Shown here in pieces: positions 1-10,339 of a stretch of DNA of 64,000 nt. The notes under the pieces are model-generated. The model ran no database searches. It was given only the letters and a program-made list of their open reading frames with translations, and was not told where the DNA came from. The stretch covers positions 5,208,001-5,272,000 of the forward strand of contig OZ234497.1 of the NCBI GenBank assembly GCA_965153455.1, read 5' to 3'. Positions within the stretch are counted from its first letter, which is position 1. The number at the start of each line of letters is the position of its first letter. Position numbers and translations under genes: made by a program. Source of the DNA: Sphagnum compactum (lineage: Eukaryota; Bryophyta; Sphagnopsida; Sphagnales).

Positions 1-152
1 GATGTCTGTCCCAATGCAACGGAGCTTCATTATTCCCCCTGACTTTAACGCCATTGATGTCTGTCCCAATGCAACGGAGCTTCATTATTCCCCCTGACTT
101 TAACGCCATTGATGTCTGTCCCAATGCAACCGAGCTTCATTATTCCCCCTGA
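1..152. repeat. 55-bp minisatellite upstream of P450 copy 1
   Basis: Two full 55-bp units (1-55 and 56-110) and a partial third from 111. Each unit starts GATGTCTGTCCCAATGCAAC. The first two are identical to each other. The array is cut by the left window edge. A matching array of four more diverged units lies at about 54334-54541 before the second P450 copy, so it belongs to the duplicated segment. Short open frames across it are an effect of the repeat. Confidence 0.9.
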
Positions 153-249
153 ATTTGACAATAATTCACGCAGCAGGGTCTTAAATGCAGGCATAGTACA
201 CAAGTATTGGCTGCATTTCTTTTTCTAATGCTTGCCTAGATGCCTAATT

Positions 250-440
250 AAAATGTGTCTAGAGAAGCCCAGACACATCTTAACGTTGTTGCTGCCCACA
301 CACATTCGATGAGCCCGTGATTATGCACATTGTGAACGTGTAAGGGCATTAAGAAGCTTTTTTAGCGTCTCTAATTCAGCCACAATGTGCATAAACATCT
401 TCTTAGTGTCCCTTTAGACACCTAAAATGTGTCTGGGCAT
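250..440. promoter_or_regulatory. Nested inverted repeats in P450 upstream region
   Basis: Three complementary pairs lie here. An 8-bp stem pairs 253-260 with 271-278. The 12-mer GCCCAGACACAT at 267-278 pairs with 427-438. The 14-mer TTATGCACATTGTG at 321-334 pairs with 381-394. The last two pairs are nested around a centre near 355, giving an imperfect foldback of about 170 bp. It is mostly kept in copy 2 (about 54635-54825). It could be a MITE relic, a hairpin transcript or a regulatory palindrome; nothing here decides. Confidence 0.45.
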
Positions 441-502
441 CATCCATCTTTTGTTGGAAAAAATTTCGAATCACGCTGATTTCACTGTCTCCCCCAAACA
501 CT

Positions 503-508
503 TATAAG
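503..508 (+). promoter_or_regulatory. Candidate TATA box, P450 copy 1
   Basis: TATAAG at 503-508 lies about 130 bp upstream of the ATG at 640. In the second gene copy the aligned sequence is TTGTAAG (54886-54892), so this element is changed there. The assignment rests on motif and distance only. Confidence 0.4.
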
Positions 509-639
509 GAGAACATTGCGTTGAAGTTCTGTGTCATTTACAGTTTGCTCGGTGCTCACCCACTTCCACATATGTACTTTAATACAAGAGAGCTCTCGCA
601 GTTCTAAGTGTTGAACAACAGTCTTTAGCGAGAGCAACT

Positions 640-2875
640 ATGGGAGTCATGTCTATGTTTCACCTATTGCAATTAGAAGGAAGGTTGCAAGATAATTTGG
701 GGCTCCTTATAACTCCTTTATTATTGTTGATACTTTTGGTTGTTGTTCTCCAGAGGTTTGGTTTTAGGAAGTCTCAAAAGCTGCCTCCAGGTCCATGGCC
801 GTGGCCTGTTGTGGGTAATTTGTTCATGTTGGGAAAGTCTCCACACATAGCATTAGCACGTTTTGCTGAACAGTATGGGCCACTTCTGTATCTTCGACTT
901 GGTTCCACCCATACTGTGGTGGCATCTTCGCCTGCACTAGCCAAAGAGTTTCTCAAAACCCAAGATCATGTGTTTCAAGCTCGTCCTGCTTCACTTGCTT
1001 TCAATATTTTGACCAACAATTCAAGCATGGTAGTAATTTCAGGTTCTACTTTGCGACATGTTCGAAGGATTTGTGTGAATGAATTATTTACGACAAAACG
1101 ATTGCAATTGTTCCAACCCATGAGAACAGCAGAAATTCATGCAATGATCAAAGACATTTATATGGAGGCCCAAGACGACAAAGTGATAGATCTCAACTTC
1201 AAATTGTCATCAGTCTCCACCAATAATATCACTCAAATGTTGTTTAGGAAAAGGTATGTTTCTTCTTACAAAGTTTTAATAGCTTCAATGTTGAAAAAAA
1301 TCATACAACAAATTTGGGAATTAGAAGCATAATAATGATATTATCAAACTAGAGTCATTCTAGATGATCTTTTTTTTTTGTCAAACTATACATGGGTAAG
1401 ACAGTGCTTGTTTTAACTTTCAAATGGCTAGCTCACACATTAACACCATACAACGTTTGTGATGAAAACCTATGTATGTTTTTTTCCTTATTTTTTATTC
1501 ATGTGCATGGCAGTGAATGATCAATTTACATTCTTTTTTGAACTAGGTGTTGCGGAGTGGGAACAAACCGAAGAGAAACACGGTGGTTCAAAGAAACAGT
1601 CGATGAATTATTTCATTGGTATGGTGTTTTCATTATTGCTGATTACATCCCTTACTTAAAGTGGGTGACCAAGCTTCAAGGGATTGATGCTTCCTTACAA
1701 GCACTGCACACCAAATTATCAACATTTCTCGAACAAATCATTGATGAACATAGGAGAAATCCAAATGTTGTTGACAATTATACGGTTAAAGACTTTGTGG
1801 ACGTGTTATTGACTATGCCTCAAGAAGATGGGACTGGACACCTTTCGGATGACACAATTCAAGCTATTATAACGGTGAGTGGATATTATTAGACCAGTTT
1901 GATAAAAATGCATGAATCTTATATGTTTTCTCAAGAATTACATTTCATTTCATGTGTTCAAAAGTAAACATGTTGCAACAATTTTTGTGATTCAACCTCA
2001 ATATTGTTATGGTGGATGTACACCTAAATTTCCTTAACAAAACAAGTGACATACATGTGTGTTGTGTACCAGGACATGTTGGCAGCAGGGCTAGGTACCA
2101 AACTACTACCATCACTAGTTATCACATTTCTTATATTATTTATCTTATCTAAATATTTGGATTTTTTTAATGAGTATTAATGTTCAGGAACAATTGTTGT
2201 ACATAATCATTGAATTCAAATTAACATAATATTTCAATTTTTTGGTGTTTTTTTCCAGACACATCCTATGTCACATTGGAATGGGTGATGGCAGAACTCT
2301 TGCGACATCCTGACATTATGAAACGTGCACAAGAGGAGTTGGACACTATAGTGGGTACCAATCGTTTAGTTAGTGAATCAGATCTTCAGCATCTCCCTTA
2401 CCTTCAAGCTATACTAAAAGAAACCTTTCGCATCCATCCTCCTGGTCCCCTTCTGGTTCCTCATCGCTCGATTCAACCTTGCCAAGTTGAAGGTTACAAC
2501 TTACCTACTAATACTCGATTGATCGTGAATTTATGGGCGATGGGGCGTGATCCTAATATCTGGGAAAAGCCGTTGGAATTTGATCCTGATCGTTTCATGC
2601 AACAACATCCTGAAATTGATGTGCATGGCCACAACTTTGAACTCTTGCCATTTGGGACTGGACGACGTGCATGTCCAGGACGTCCATTGGGAATCTTGTT
2701 TGCTCAAATCGTTTTAGCCAATCTTCTTCAAAGTTTTGATTGGACCCTCCCCCCAAATTTGCGACAAGAACCCATGAAGCTTGACATGTCTGAAACCTTT
2801 GGTCTAACTCTGAAGAAAACGCAAGGACTATGTGCAAAGGCACATCCTAGGTTACATCCCCACTTTTACCATTGA
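640..2875 (+). CDS. Cytochrome P450, A-type (CYP71 clan), copy 1
   Basis: Four exons: 640-1253, 1547-1874, 2073-2094 and 2259-2875. All introns are GT-AG, and the coding length is 1581 nt (526 residues), normal for a microsomal plant P450. A membrane anchor lies at residues 21-38 and a proline-rich hinge (LPPGPWPWPVVGN) at 48-60. The I-helix motif AGLDTS (319-324) is built from the 22-nt third exon. ExxR is at 376-379, FDPDRF at 429-434, and the heme loop FGTGRRACPG starts at 453 with Cys460 as ligand. It should be an ER-bound, NADPH-dependent monooxygenase. The family is not assigned; spacing and C-terminus recall CYP703/CYP75-like proteins, and the substrate is unknown. It differs from copy 2 at 13 residues, including Tyr325 (Ser in copy 2) just after the I-helix motif. 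The start is the first ATG after the TATA-like site, followed directly by the anchor. It looks functional. Confidence 0.9.
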
Positions 2876-4506
2876 TCTGAGCTATCTTGGTAAATTTATG
2901 AACTATTTTGTGTGAATTGGTGATCAAGATTTTAAACAAAGTCTTCTGTTTAACGTTTGCTATCACAAGAGCTTGTAATTTGCACGTCTTTGTTTTTGAC
3001 CAAATTGTGATCTTCTATTTGTGAAATCAAATACATGAATTTCATTTCATCTGGTAATTTGTTTCAAACACATGTTTTAATATAAATAATCATTCTAGTT
3101 ACTACAAAATTTGAATCTTGAAGAGCTTTGCTTGATTCATGTAATTGTCCATTAGAAAGAATATTTGTTATATTTTCACATGTAAATTCTAGTATTCTAT
3201 ATATAGGCCTATACCTCTTGCATTCTAAAATTGGATCTTGTCAAGTCAAATTGACAAATTTGTGCACTTAAATGTTGGTTAAAGATTTACTCTAGTCGTC
3301 AACCTTGCCCAAGTGTGTGTTTTGGTATTGGGAATTTCAAAGATTTCTACATGTGAATTACTCTTATCTCTAAGTTTTTTGCAATTTTCATTTTGGGTTT
3401 GAAAATAATTGGGAAGGCATGCATTGGTTGTTATAACATCATGGTGTTTGAACAAATATTCTTTTCAATCTATGTTGTTTTTCCACAACATTTATGGAGC
3501 CTTTTTAGTACATAATTCTTTTGCTTGTTTTTTTGGGCGTGGAAAAAAACTACCACCCCTCCCAATTCCATGTAACTTCATTGAAAATCAAAATACAAAA
3601 AAAAAAATTTAAAAAAAAGTAAAACAAATTGAAGTTTGATTGAAATGAAAAGTGATTTAGAAACCTACCAAAACAAAAAAAATTATGCAAGTATCAAATA
3701 GAAATCACACACAAATACTAAGCATATGTGAAGGGATGAATTTGCTTATGAAATTTCTTGCATTGTGAAATGTTTATAATTGAAATGCTTTTTGCATTAC
3801 AATGGGATTAATGTACCAGATGTTTGGACATAAAATATGGGCTTGGATTCATAAAGTACACTATGCTCAGGAAGATGACATTTAACATGGACTATTGGTA
3901 AAATAAACCCAGAACCACTTGCAAGGTGGTCACAAGAATCCCAACTAGTAGTGCTATTCACATGGCTTCTTGTTGATCAATTTTCCATGAAAGCATCATA
4001 ACATAAATAGTTCATGATCTTTGACAATTTTCCAAAAAGCAGGTAAAAGGTAGATTTGAAAAGCATTTTAACACTAGGTGATTCATTTTGAAGGAGAAAT
4101 TCTCATGATTTTATTACAAATTATGTTACAAGACATATTGCAAATTGAGTTTTTTTTATGGTGAAAAACTATTTATTTTGGAGATTTTTCTTTTAAAATC
4201 TACTAATGTAAATGGGTTTTCACCCATAAAATCCCTGTTTTTGAAATTTTGAAAAAAAATGAAAAAAAAGTTCCACAATCTTGAAAGCATGCTTGAATAA
4301 TGGATTTGGTTCACTCTAGCCAATATCCACAAACTCCAGCCTCCAAACAAAAAACCTTCTTCATAGTCTTTGGAGGATACATCGTGGCACAAGAATAAGA
4401 TAACTACATGGTAGGTCACAGCAGACTTTCACGAACAACAACTATAACCAACTCCCAAGAAAAAACCCAGAACTTAAAAGCAAAGAACTCACGCTTTGAA
4501 GAATAC
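2876..4506. other. 3' flank of P450 copy 1, duplicated
   Basis: AT-rich DNA with no coding region that I can support. It aligns with 57263-58864 downstream of copy 2, with small indels. Similarity stops abruptly after position 4506 (partner 58864), which marks the right end of the duplicated segment. Confidence 0.8.
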
Positions 4507-7073
4507 TTGCAACAATGCTACTGTGAAATATCTAGTTTCAGTAAGAGTGCTTGTCAACAGGATTGAGTTGCAACAAAACCTATATCATTGTGGAAATATT
4601 TTTGCACGATAAAAGAGTGAGAATAAGTAATTTCCACAATTGGTTTTAAAGCAAGTGTGGACATCTCCAGAGATATGATTTTATTGTGTGGCTATTTTTT
4701 GATATTTCAAGAATAAAATTGGATGAAAAATGGGGGAAAAACATGTTTTCTTAATGTAAAAATGTGTTTGTTTTTGGCAAAAATTCACCCATTTTGTGAA
4801 ATCAAAAAGTTGGAAAGAAAAAAAAAACCTCTAATTTTTATACAATATGTGTGACAATAAATACCACATATCCTACATTGTAGTGGATGAAACCATACGG
4901 TTTTCCTTACATGTGTCATGAGCCATGGCCTACATGTGTAGAGGAAACCACACTTTTTTGTAATGCAGGTTAATGGGTGATCCTTTCATTACTATTATTA
5001 TTTTTGAAAATTGCAATTATACATCAATATTGGTTCTTTGATTTTTTGAAAACAAAGATTATGGGACTAAAGAACTACCATGATAACCATTGGCCATTTT
5101 ATGGCATTTCTAATACTTACACAACATTGGTTTGAGCGCTAAATGTCAACTTTCACAAATGTTTTGATTTGTATATGTTGACAAAAAAGGTGATGTAGGT
5201 TTGCATACTTTACAATGTTAGGCTTTGTGAATTGTTGAAAAATACAAAGTAATAGTCAATAATTATTCATAATGTTAGCAAGTTCATTATTCATAGTTGA
5301 GGTTCCAAAAAGGGAAAAATGATTCAATGATTTTTGAAGGGTTACCTTTTCCTGTTGTCATTTACATCGAATAATTTTTAATGTGAAAAATTGAATAGTC
5401 CAAAATAAAGTAATTTGTGTGATGGTGCTGATTTTTCACACGCATACATAATTGTGCATCAATATTTTGGTTTACAAGCAACAATGTTTAAAATGTCAAA
5501 ATGAACTTTTTAAATCAAGGATCGATGCAAGCTATAAGGTGGCTCATTATTGGTGTCACAATGGTCATTTCTATGATATGAATGTCAATGCAATTTGTAT
5601 TTTACATGTTAAGATTTCGTAGTAGGGACTTACTTTGAAATTATTAATTTGCATAAGCATATGACATAAATATTTGTTACACATTAATTTACAAAATTAA
5701 AAGAGATTTGGGCTTGTAAAATATTTTGTATGGATTTTCACCCCTTAACAACAAGATTTTATATGGATTTTAAAATGGTCTGATAATTGATATTATGATT
5801 ATTAAGGACTCCATTTTAGTTAGATAATATATTATTAAAATCAAGTGTTAAGGATTTTGTACCATGTCAATTGTAGGTTATTCTTAATGGATTTCTTGTT
5901 GTCTTTTTGTCAATGTTAAAAAATTAGATATTTTCAAAAATCCATACCATAATGGAAAAATATTCATTTGACACTGGGTTTATGCATATATGTTGTAAAC
6001 AATGTTTTTTTGTTGAACATACACATGAATGAAAAATTGTTGCTCAAAATTGATGGATTGTTGTTATTTAATTACTAGGTTTTTTCAAAACTAAAAAAAT
6101 AAATACAAAGGAAATAGACTTTGAGTGATATTTTCAAATGTTCCAAAATGAACCACCTTAGCTTGCACTCACCTTCAATTAAACATGTTTTTTTTCATGA
6201 TTATCTCCTACACATGTGACCTACTTTTAGAGCTAGAAATTTTAACCTTATGATGACTAACAAAATGATTTTAAAAAATAAACATTTCCTTTCTAACCTT
6301 TTGTTTCAAAGTTTCAAGACTTTGAAATTTTCATATGACTTTTTTTTTTCATTAAGTTGACCTAATGAAGATGTAGTTGCATAAAGGAAAACATTTTTTA
6401 AAATAAAATTTTAAAAATCAATTGCATTTTTTTAGAGAAAATTATAATATGGACAATTGACCATAAATTTTTCAAGAATTTTTTTTAAAAAATTATACAA
6501 TATCCAATAATTATTAGATTTTTTGAAAATCCTTGTTTTCTCAATATTCTAATTATAGGAACACAATAATACACCAAGTTGCAATATACTAAACATTATG
6601 AAAATCTAAAATTGTCCTTTGTAAAAAAAAAGTCAATTAAACATTACTTTTTTGGAACCCCAATCATGAATGAGCTTTAACAAATCTCTCTGTTAATAAT
6701 GTAATTTTTTGTTTCCCTACATGGTTGGTATATATACCTTGATTGACTATTTGCTTATGGCTCACTTTTTATTTGTTGCATGGTTGGTGTACATTTATCC
6801 TCATCAACTTTTATACAAATATTTTGCTTTTAGTGCACTAACTAATTTATAGTAAACCTTGTGTTGTCTATCTATTTTTTTATAATAACTTTGACTATTC
6901 TATTTCCATAATGTGGTTTGTTACTACACTTGTCTTTTGATCTTCTCTCAAAACATACTTACAAAAAATAAGCAAATCACATTTCCCAAACAAGTTATTT
7001 GAAATCATTAAACCAATGAATTGTTCAATTTCAAAAACAAATGTATTAAAGACCCAATAATCCATCAAGTCTA
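4507..7073. other. AT-rich intergenic DNA
   Basis: No convincing open frame, RNA gene or repeat was recognised. The sequence is rich in A and T homopolymer runs. Confidence 0.6.
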
Positions 7074-7940
7074 ATCTCAAGTTTCTTAGAAACATTTGTT
7101 GGAATCCATTTTCCAATACACCAATAATTGTTTCATCAACCCATACAAGTTTCTAATGACTTCAATTGCAAGTGGAACCTATATTTATTGTGTGAATTTC
7201 ATCAAATATTGAAACACTCAGCCTCATGGAAATTTGACTATTGGGCTTGTCTTGAATATAATACAAATTTAAAGCTAAAGTTACTATTTGCCATCCGTTT
7301 TTATAATTGCACAATATCTATGTTGTTGAGTTCTTGGATAAATTTAATCAAAGAAAAAAACCTACATTGTCAAATGATTGATCAACTCGAATGTTGATAT
7401 ACAAGGTTTTCAACGACTTCAATTGGCCATGGAATTTGTATTTATGGTGTGAACTTTGTCAAGTGTTAAAACCGTCAACCTTATGGAAATTTAACTTTTT
7501 GGTTTGTTGTGAATTTTATTCTTGAATTTTATTCAAATCTAAAGCTTAAGTTAGTATTTGCCATACATTTTTATAGTTGCACAATATTTATGTTGTCTAG
7601 TTCTTGGATAAATGTGTTCAAAGAAGAAACCTTACATTGTCAAATGATTTATCAACTAGAATGTTGATATACAAGTTTTGAATGATGCCATAGGTGGAAT
7701 CCATGTTTATGGTGTGAACTTCATCAAACTATAGCTATTGGCATGAAGCAATTCAATTTGTACAAACTCTCTAATCTCAAGATTGTTAGAAACATTAAGT
7801 GGAATTCATTTTCCAATACATGAATTTTATGAACTCATCCAAAATGTTTCATGGTGACTTCAATTACAAGTGGACTTCATACTTATGGTGTGAATTTCAT
7901 CAATTGCTGAAATAATCAACTTCATGAAAAAAATAGCTCT
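7074..7940. repeat. Degenerate tandem repeat, unit about 260-270 bp
   Basis: Blocks beginning near 7142, 7400 and 7671 share the same succession of phrases, for example TTATGGTGTGAACTT, TATTTGCCAT and TCTTGGATAAAT, before restarting at TTGATATACAAG. A related flank near 7074-7126 (ending TTTTCCAATACA) recurs at about 7771-7825. The short open frames over the array have no family likeness. Confidence 0.65.
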
Positions 7941-8539
7941 TGGGATCAGGGGTATGCCCCCCCCCCCCCAACCCCCCCAATCCAATTTTGTGATGTAGCC
8001 AAATTGGTGATCATTCACATGAAAACTTAGCCAAATTTGGCTATAGACTAGATATGAAAATAGAAAATTTTCAAAATCCTTTTACATTTTGCTTACTTGT
8101 TGCCTCATGTTGTAGAAATATGGCCCCAAAAAACACAAAAAGTTGAAATTTGGCAAATTTGGGTCATTTTTTCACAAAAATACTTTGTATACATCAAAAT
8201 CCTATTTTTTAGGTTTTAAAAATGTTAAAATTTTCCAAAAGAAGAAACATTGTTTGGGATTGTTGGAGGATGTATTTAAAATTTAAAATTCAAATTCATG
8301 TTTTATAAAAGCATTAGGGTCCATGAATCCAAATCTATAATTTTTGGGGCCTAATATGGCCATGTAAATGGGTTTTGGGGTTTTTACCATGATCCCAATG
8401 TGGGGGTTAATTTGCCCTGGCCATCAATTGTGTTCATCCTTGTGAATAATCTCTAAAGATTCTAGTAAGGATAGTTTTTCATGTGGATCATTCAACCATT
8501 ATTCTTTAGTGCACCATGGCAAAACCCTCTTCCACATTT
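7941..8539. other. Intergenic, with poly-C runs
   Basis: C-rich homopolymer runs occur near 7958-7978. No gene was seen. Confidence 0.6.
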
Positions 8540-8812
8540 CTTCTATATGATCAATATTTTCGCAAGATGTTAAATACCCCCCATCAAACTCTATCCGCCA
8601 CTATTCTTGAACACCCTGATGCACCATCAAAGTTGCCATTTGGCCACTGGTTGGGCCTTACCCATCGTTGTTTGTAGAGCATCGTTGAACTCATTTCCAA
8701 GCATTCATTGTCGACTACGATCAATTTTTCGATTGCAAAACATTCCCATGTTCTATGCACATTTCACACATGTATAGATTTGAAAACATGCTAAAAATAA
8801 TGCCTTGGAAAT
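8540..8812. repeat. Dispersed repeat, inverted partner of 21555-21805
   Basis: The reverse complement of this block matches 21555-21805 over almost its whole length. Shared stretches include GTTTTCAAATCTAT, GTTTTGCAATCGAAAAAT and GACAATGAATGCTTGG. The two copies face each other across about 13 kb, so they may be terminal inverted repeats of one large element or two independent insertions. Confidence 0.7.
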
Positions 8813-9073
8813 TTTTAGGGTTAAGGCTTGAAAGAATCAAAAGTAGGGGTGCAACAAAACACTAATAGAATTTAGTTTCTTGCATCACTTTTAGTTTGGG
8901 AAGCTTGTATTGTATTTGAGTGCAACATAACAATTATGCAATTGACAACTTTAATGTTGTTTTGCATTATTTTCTTGGTACATTTAAGGTTTCAATGGGT
9001 CTCCATGTGATGTCAATGTTATTATAACAAGGAACTCGCTACCCTTGCACTTAGCAGCATCACAACTAATTGA

Positions 9074-9268
9074 AGTTGTCTTGCTCCCATTATCAACATT
9101 GTGGAGGAAATCGACAATTCTAGAGAATATGATAGTGTTGAAGAGGATGATGGAAGCATATCAAAACCTGAAACAAACACGATGCCACCCCCAGGGGTCA
9201 TCAACAAAGGCCACTTGGTTTTGGAGTTGCTACCCATACATGCACAGGAGGATCCTTACATGATCTAG
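9074..9268 (+). pseudogene. Short acidic open frame, unknown
   Basis: An open frame of about 62 codons with an acidic stretch (EYDSVEEDDGS), then PPPGVINKGHLVLELLPIHA, ending at TAG 9266-9268. It has no useful ATG of its own and no family that I recognise. It may be an exon of the decayed gene that follows at 10.3-13.0 kb, or chance. Confidence 0.25.
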
Positions 9269-10339
9269 TTGTTCGAGCGTTAAAGATATATTGACATTGT
9301 CTTTAATTTGCATATAGGATGGGTAATTGGGGTATATTCCTTGCTTAAGCTTTGTTCCTCCTTGTTTTTCTACCATTCTATATGTGTTAATCTGTTGTCG
9401 CTTGTTGTTTTGTGTCTGCATATGTATTTTCTGTTGTTTATCTTCTTAAACCTTAAAAAAACAGAACTTTTGACATCAAATGACCAAACAAAACAACTTT
9501 AATATGTTTTAGTTTTCACTTAATATTTCCACTTCTCCCAATTGTTTTGTTTTCAAAGCTTAACACCTAGGTTTAGTGTATGTACTAGAGTTGGTATGTT
9601 TGAGGAACAAATTCCACAAATACAATCAAGATGATGAAACCTTGGCAAACTTCAAGAAGTTTAATGAAGACTAATGTGTGCTTATGGTAATAGTTATTGA
9701 ATTGATGTTGGTGGTGTTTGAATAGATATCAAATTGTATTATGTTGAAGGAAGGAATCAATTAAGTTAAAGACTAAAATATACTAAGGATTGTATGAAGT
9801 AATATTTGGTGAACAAAAAGGGATTGAGGTGACTTGATATGGAGTGAAGAGCCAACCATAGCTTAATTTCCATGATAGGGTTTAGTATCAAACAAAGAAA
9901 ACATTTTTAAAAATAATCAACCACTTGAGGCAAATTGAATCTTACGGTGCCTGCCATTGAAAAAAATTATGCTGTAGTGTGTTAGACATTTACAAAAGTT
10001 TAGATCAAATGTAAAAAATTGTGTGAAGGTAATGCACATTGAAGTTGTTTTCCATTTCACAATGAAAACATTGTTTACAGTTAGTATGGGCGAAAGCTCG
10101 ATGGCAGTTCTATAATTATTTTTTGATCTATTTTCTTAAGTCAATATTCCATTCAGATTGTAGTTGTAAAACATTTGCAGAATTATGTTTACAACAGTGG
10201 TTTTGCCATGTGTCGTGGTTGATTGAATTATTGTAATAAGTAGCTTGTCAAAAAACTATGTTGCAACTTGTTGTTTATCACATAATTGTAAATTGGGATT
10301 TTGTTGTTGTGTTTTCAATTGTGGCATGTTTATGTGTAG

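Noticed and set aside
1459-1659. Open frame overlapping P450 exon 2
   Set aside because: It reads the wrong frame and crosses the intron 1 acceptor; the spliced frame gives conserved P450 sequence.
640-2875. P450 copy 1 as a broken pseudogene in three pieces
   Set aside because: The apparent gaps are introns with GT-AG borders; splicing gives an uninterrupted 526-residue protein including the I-helix micro-exon. The same holds for copy 2.
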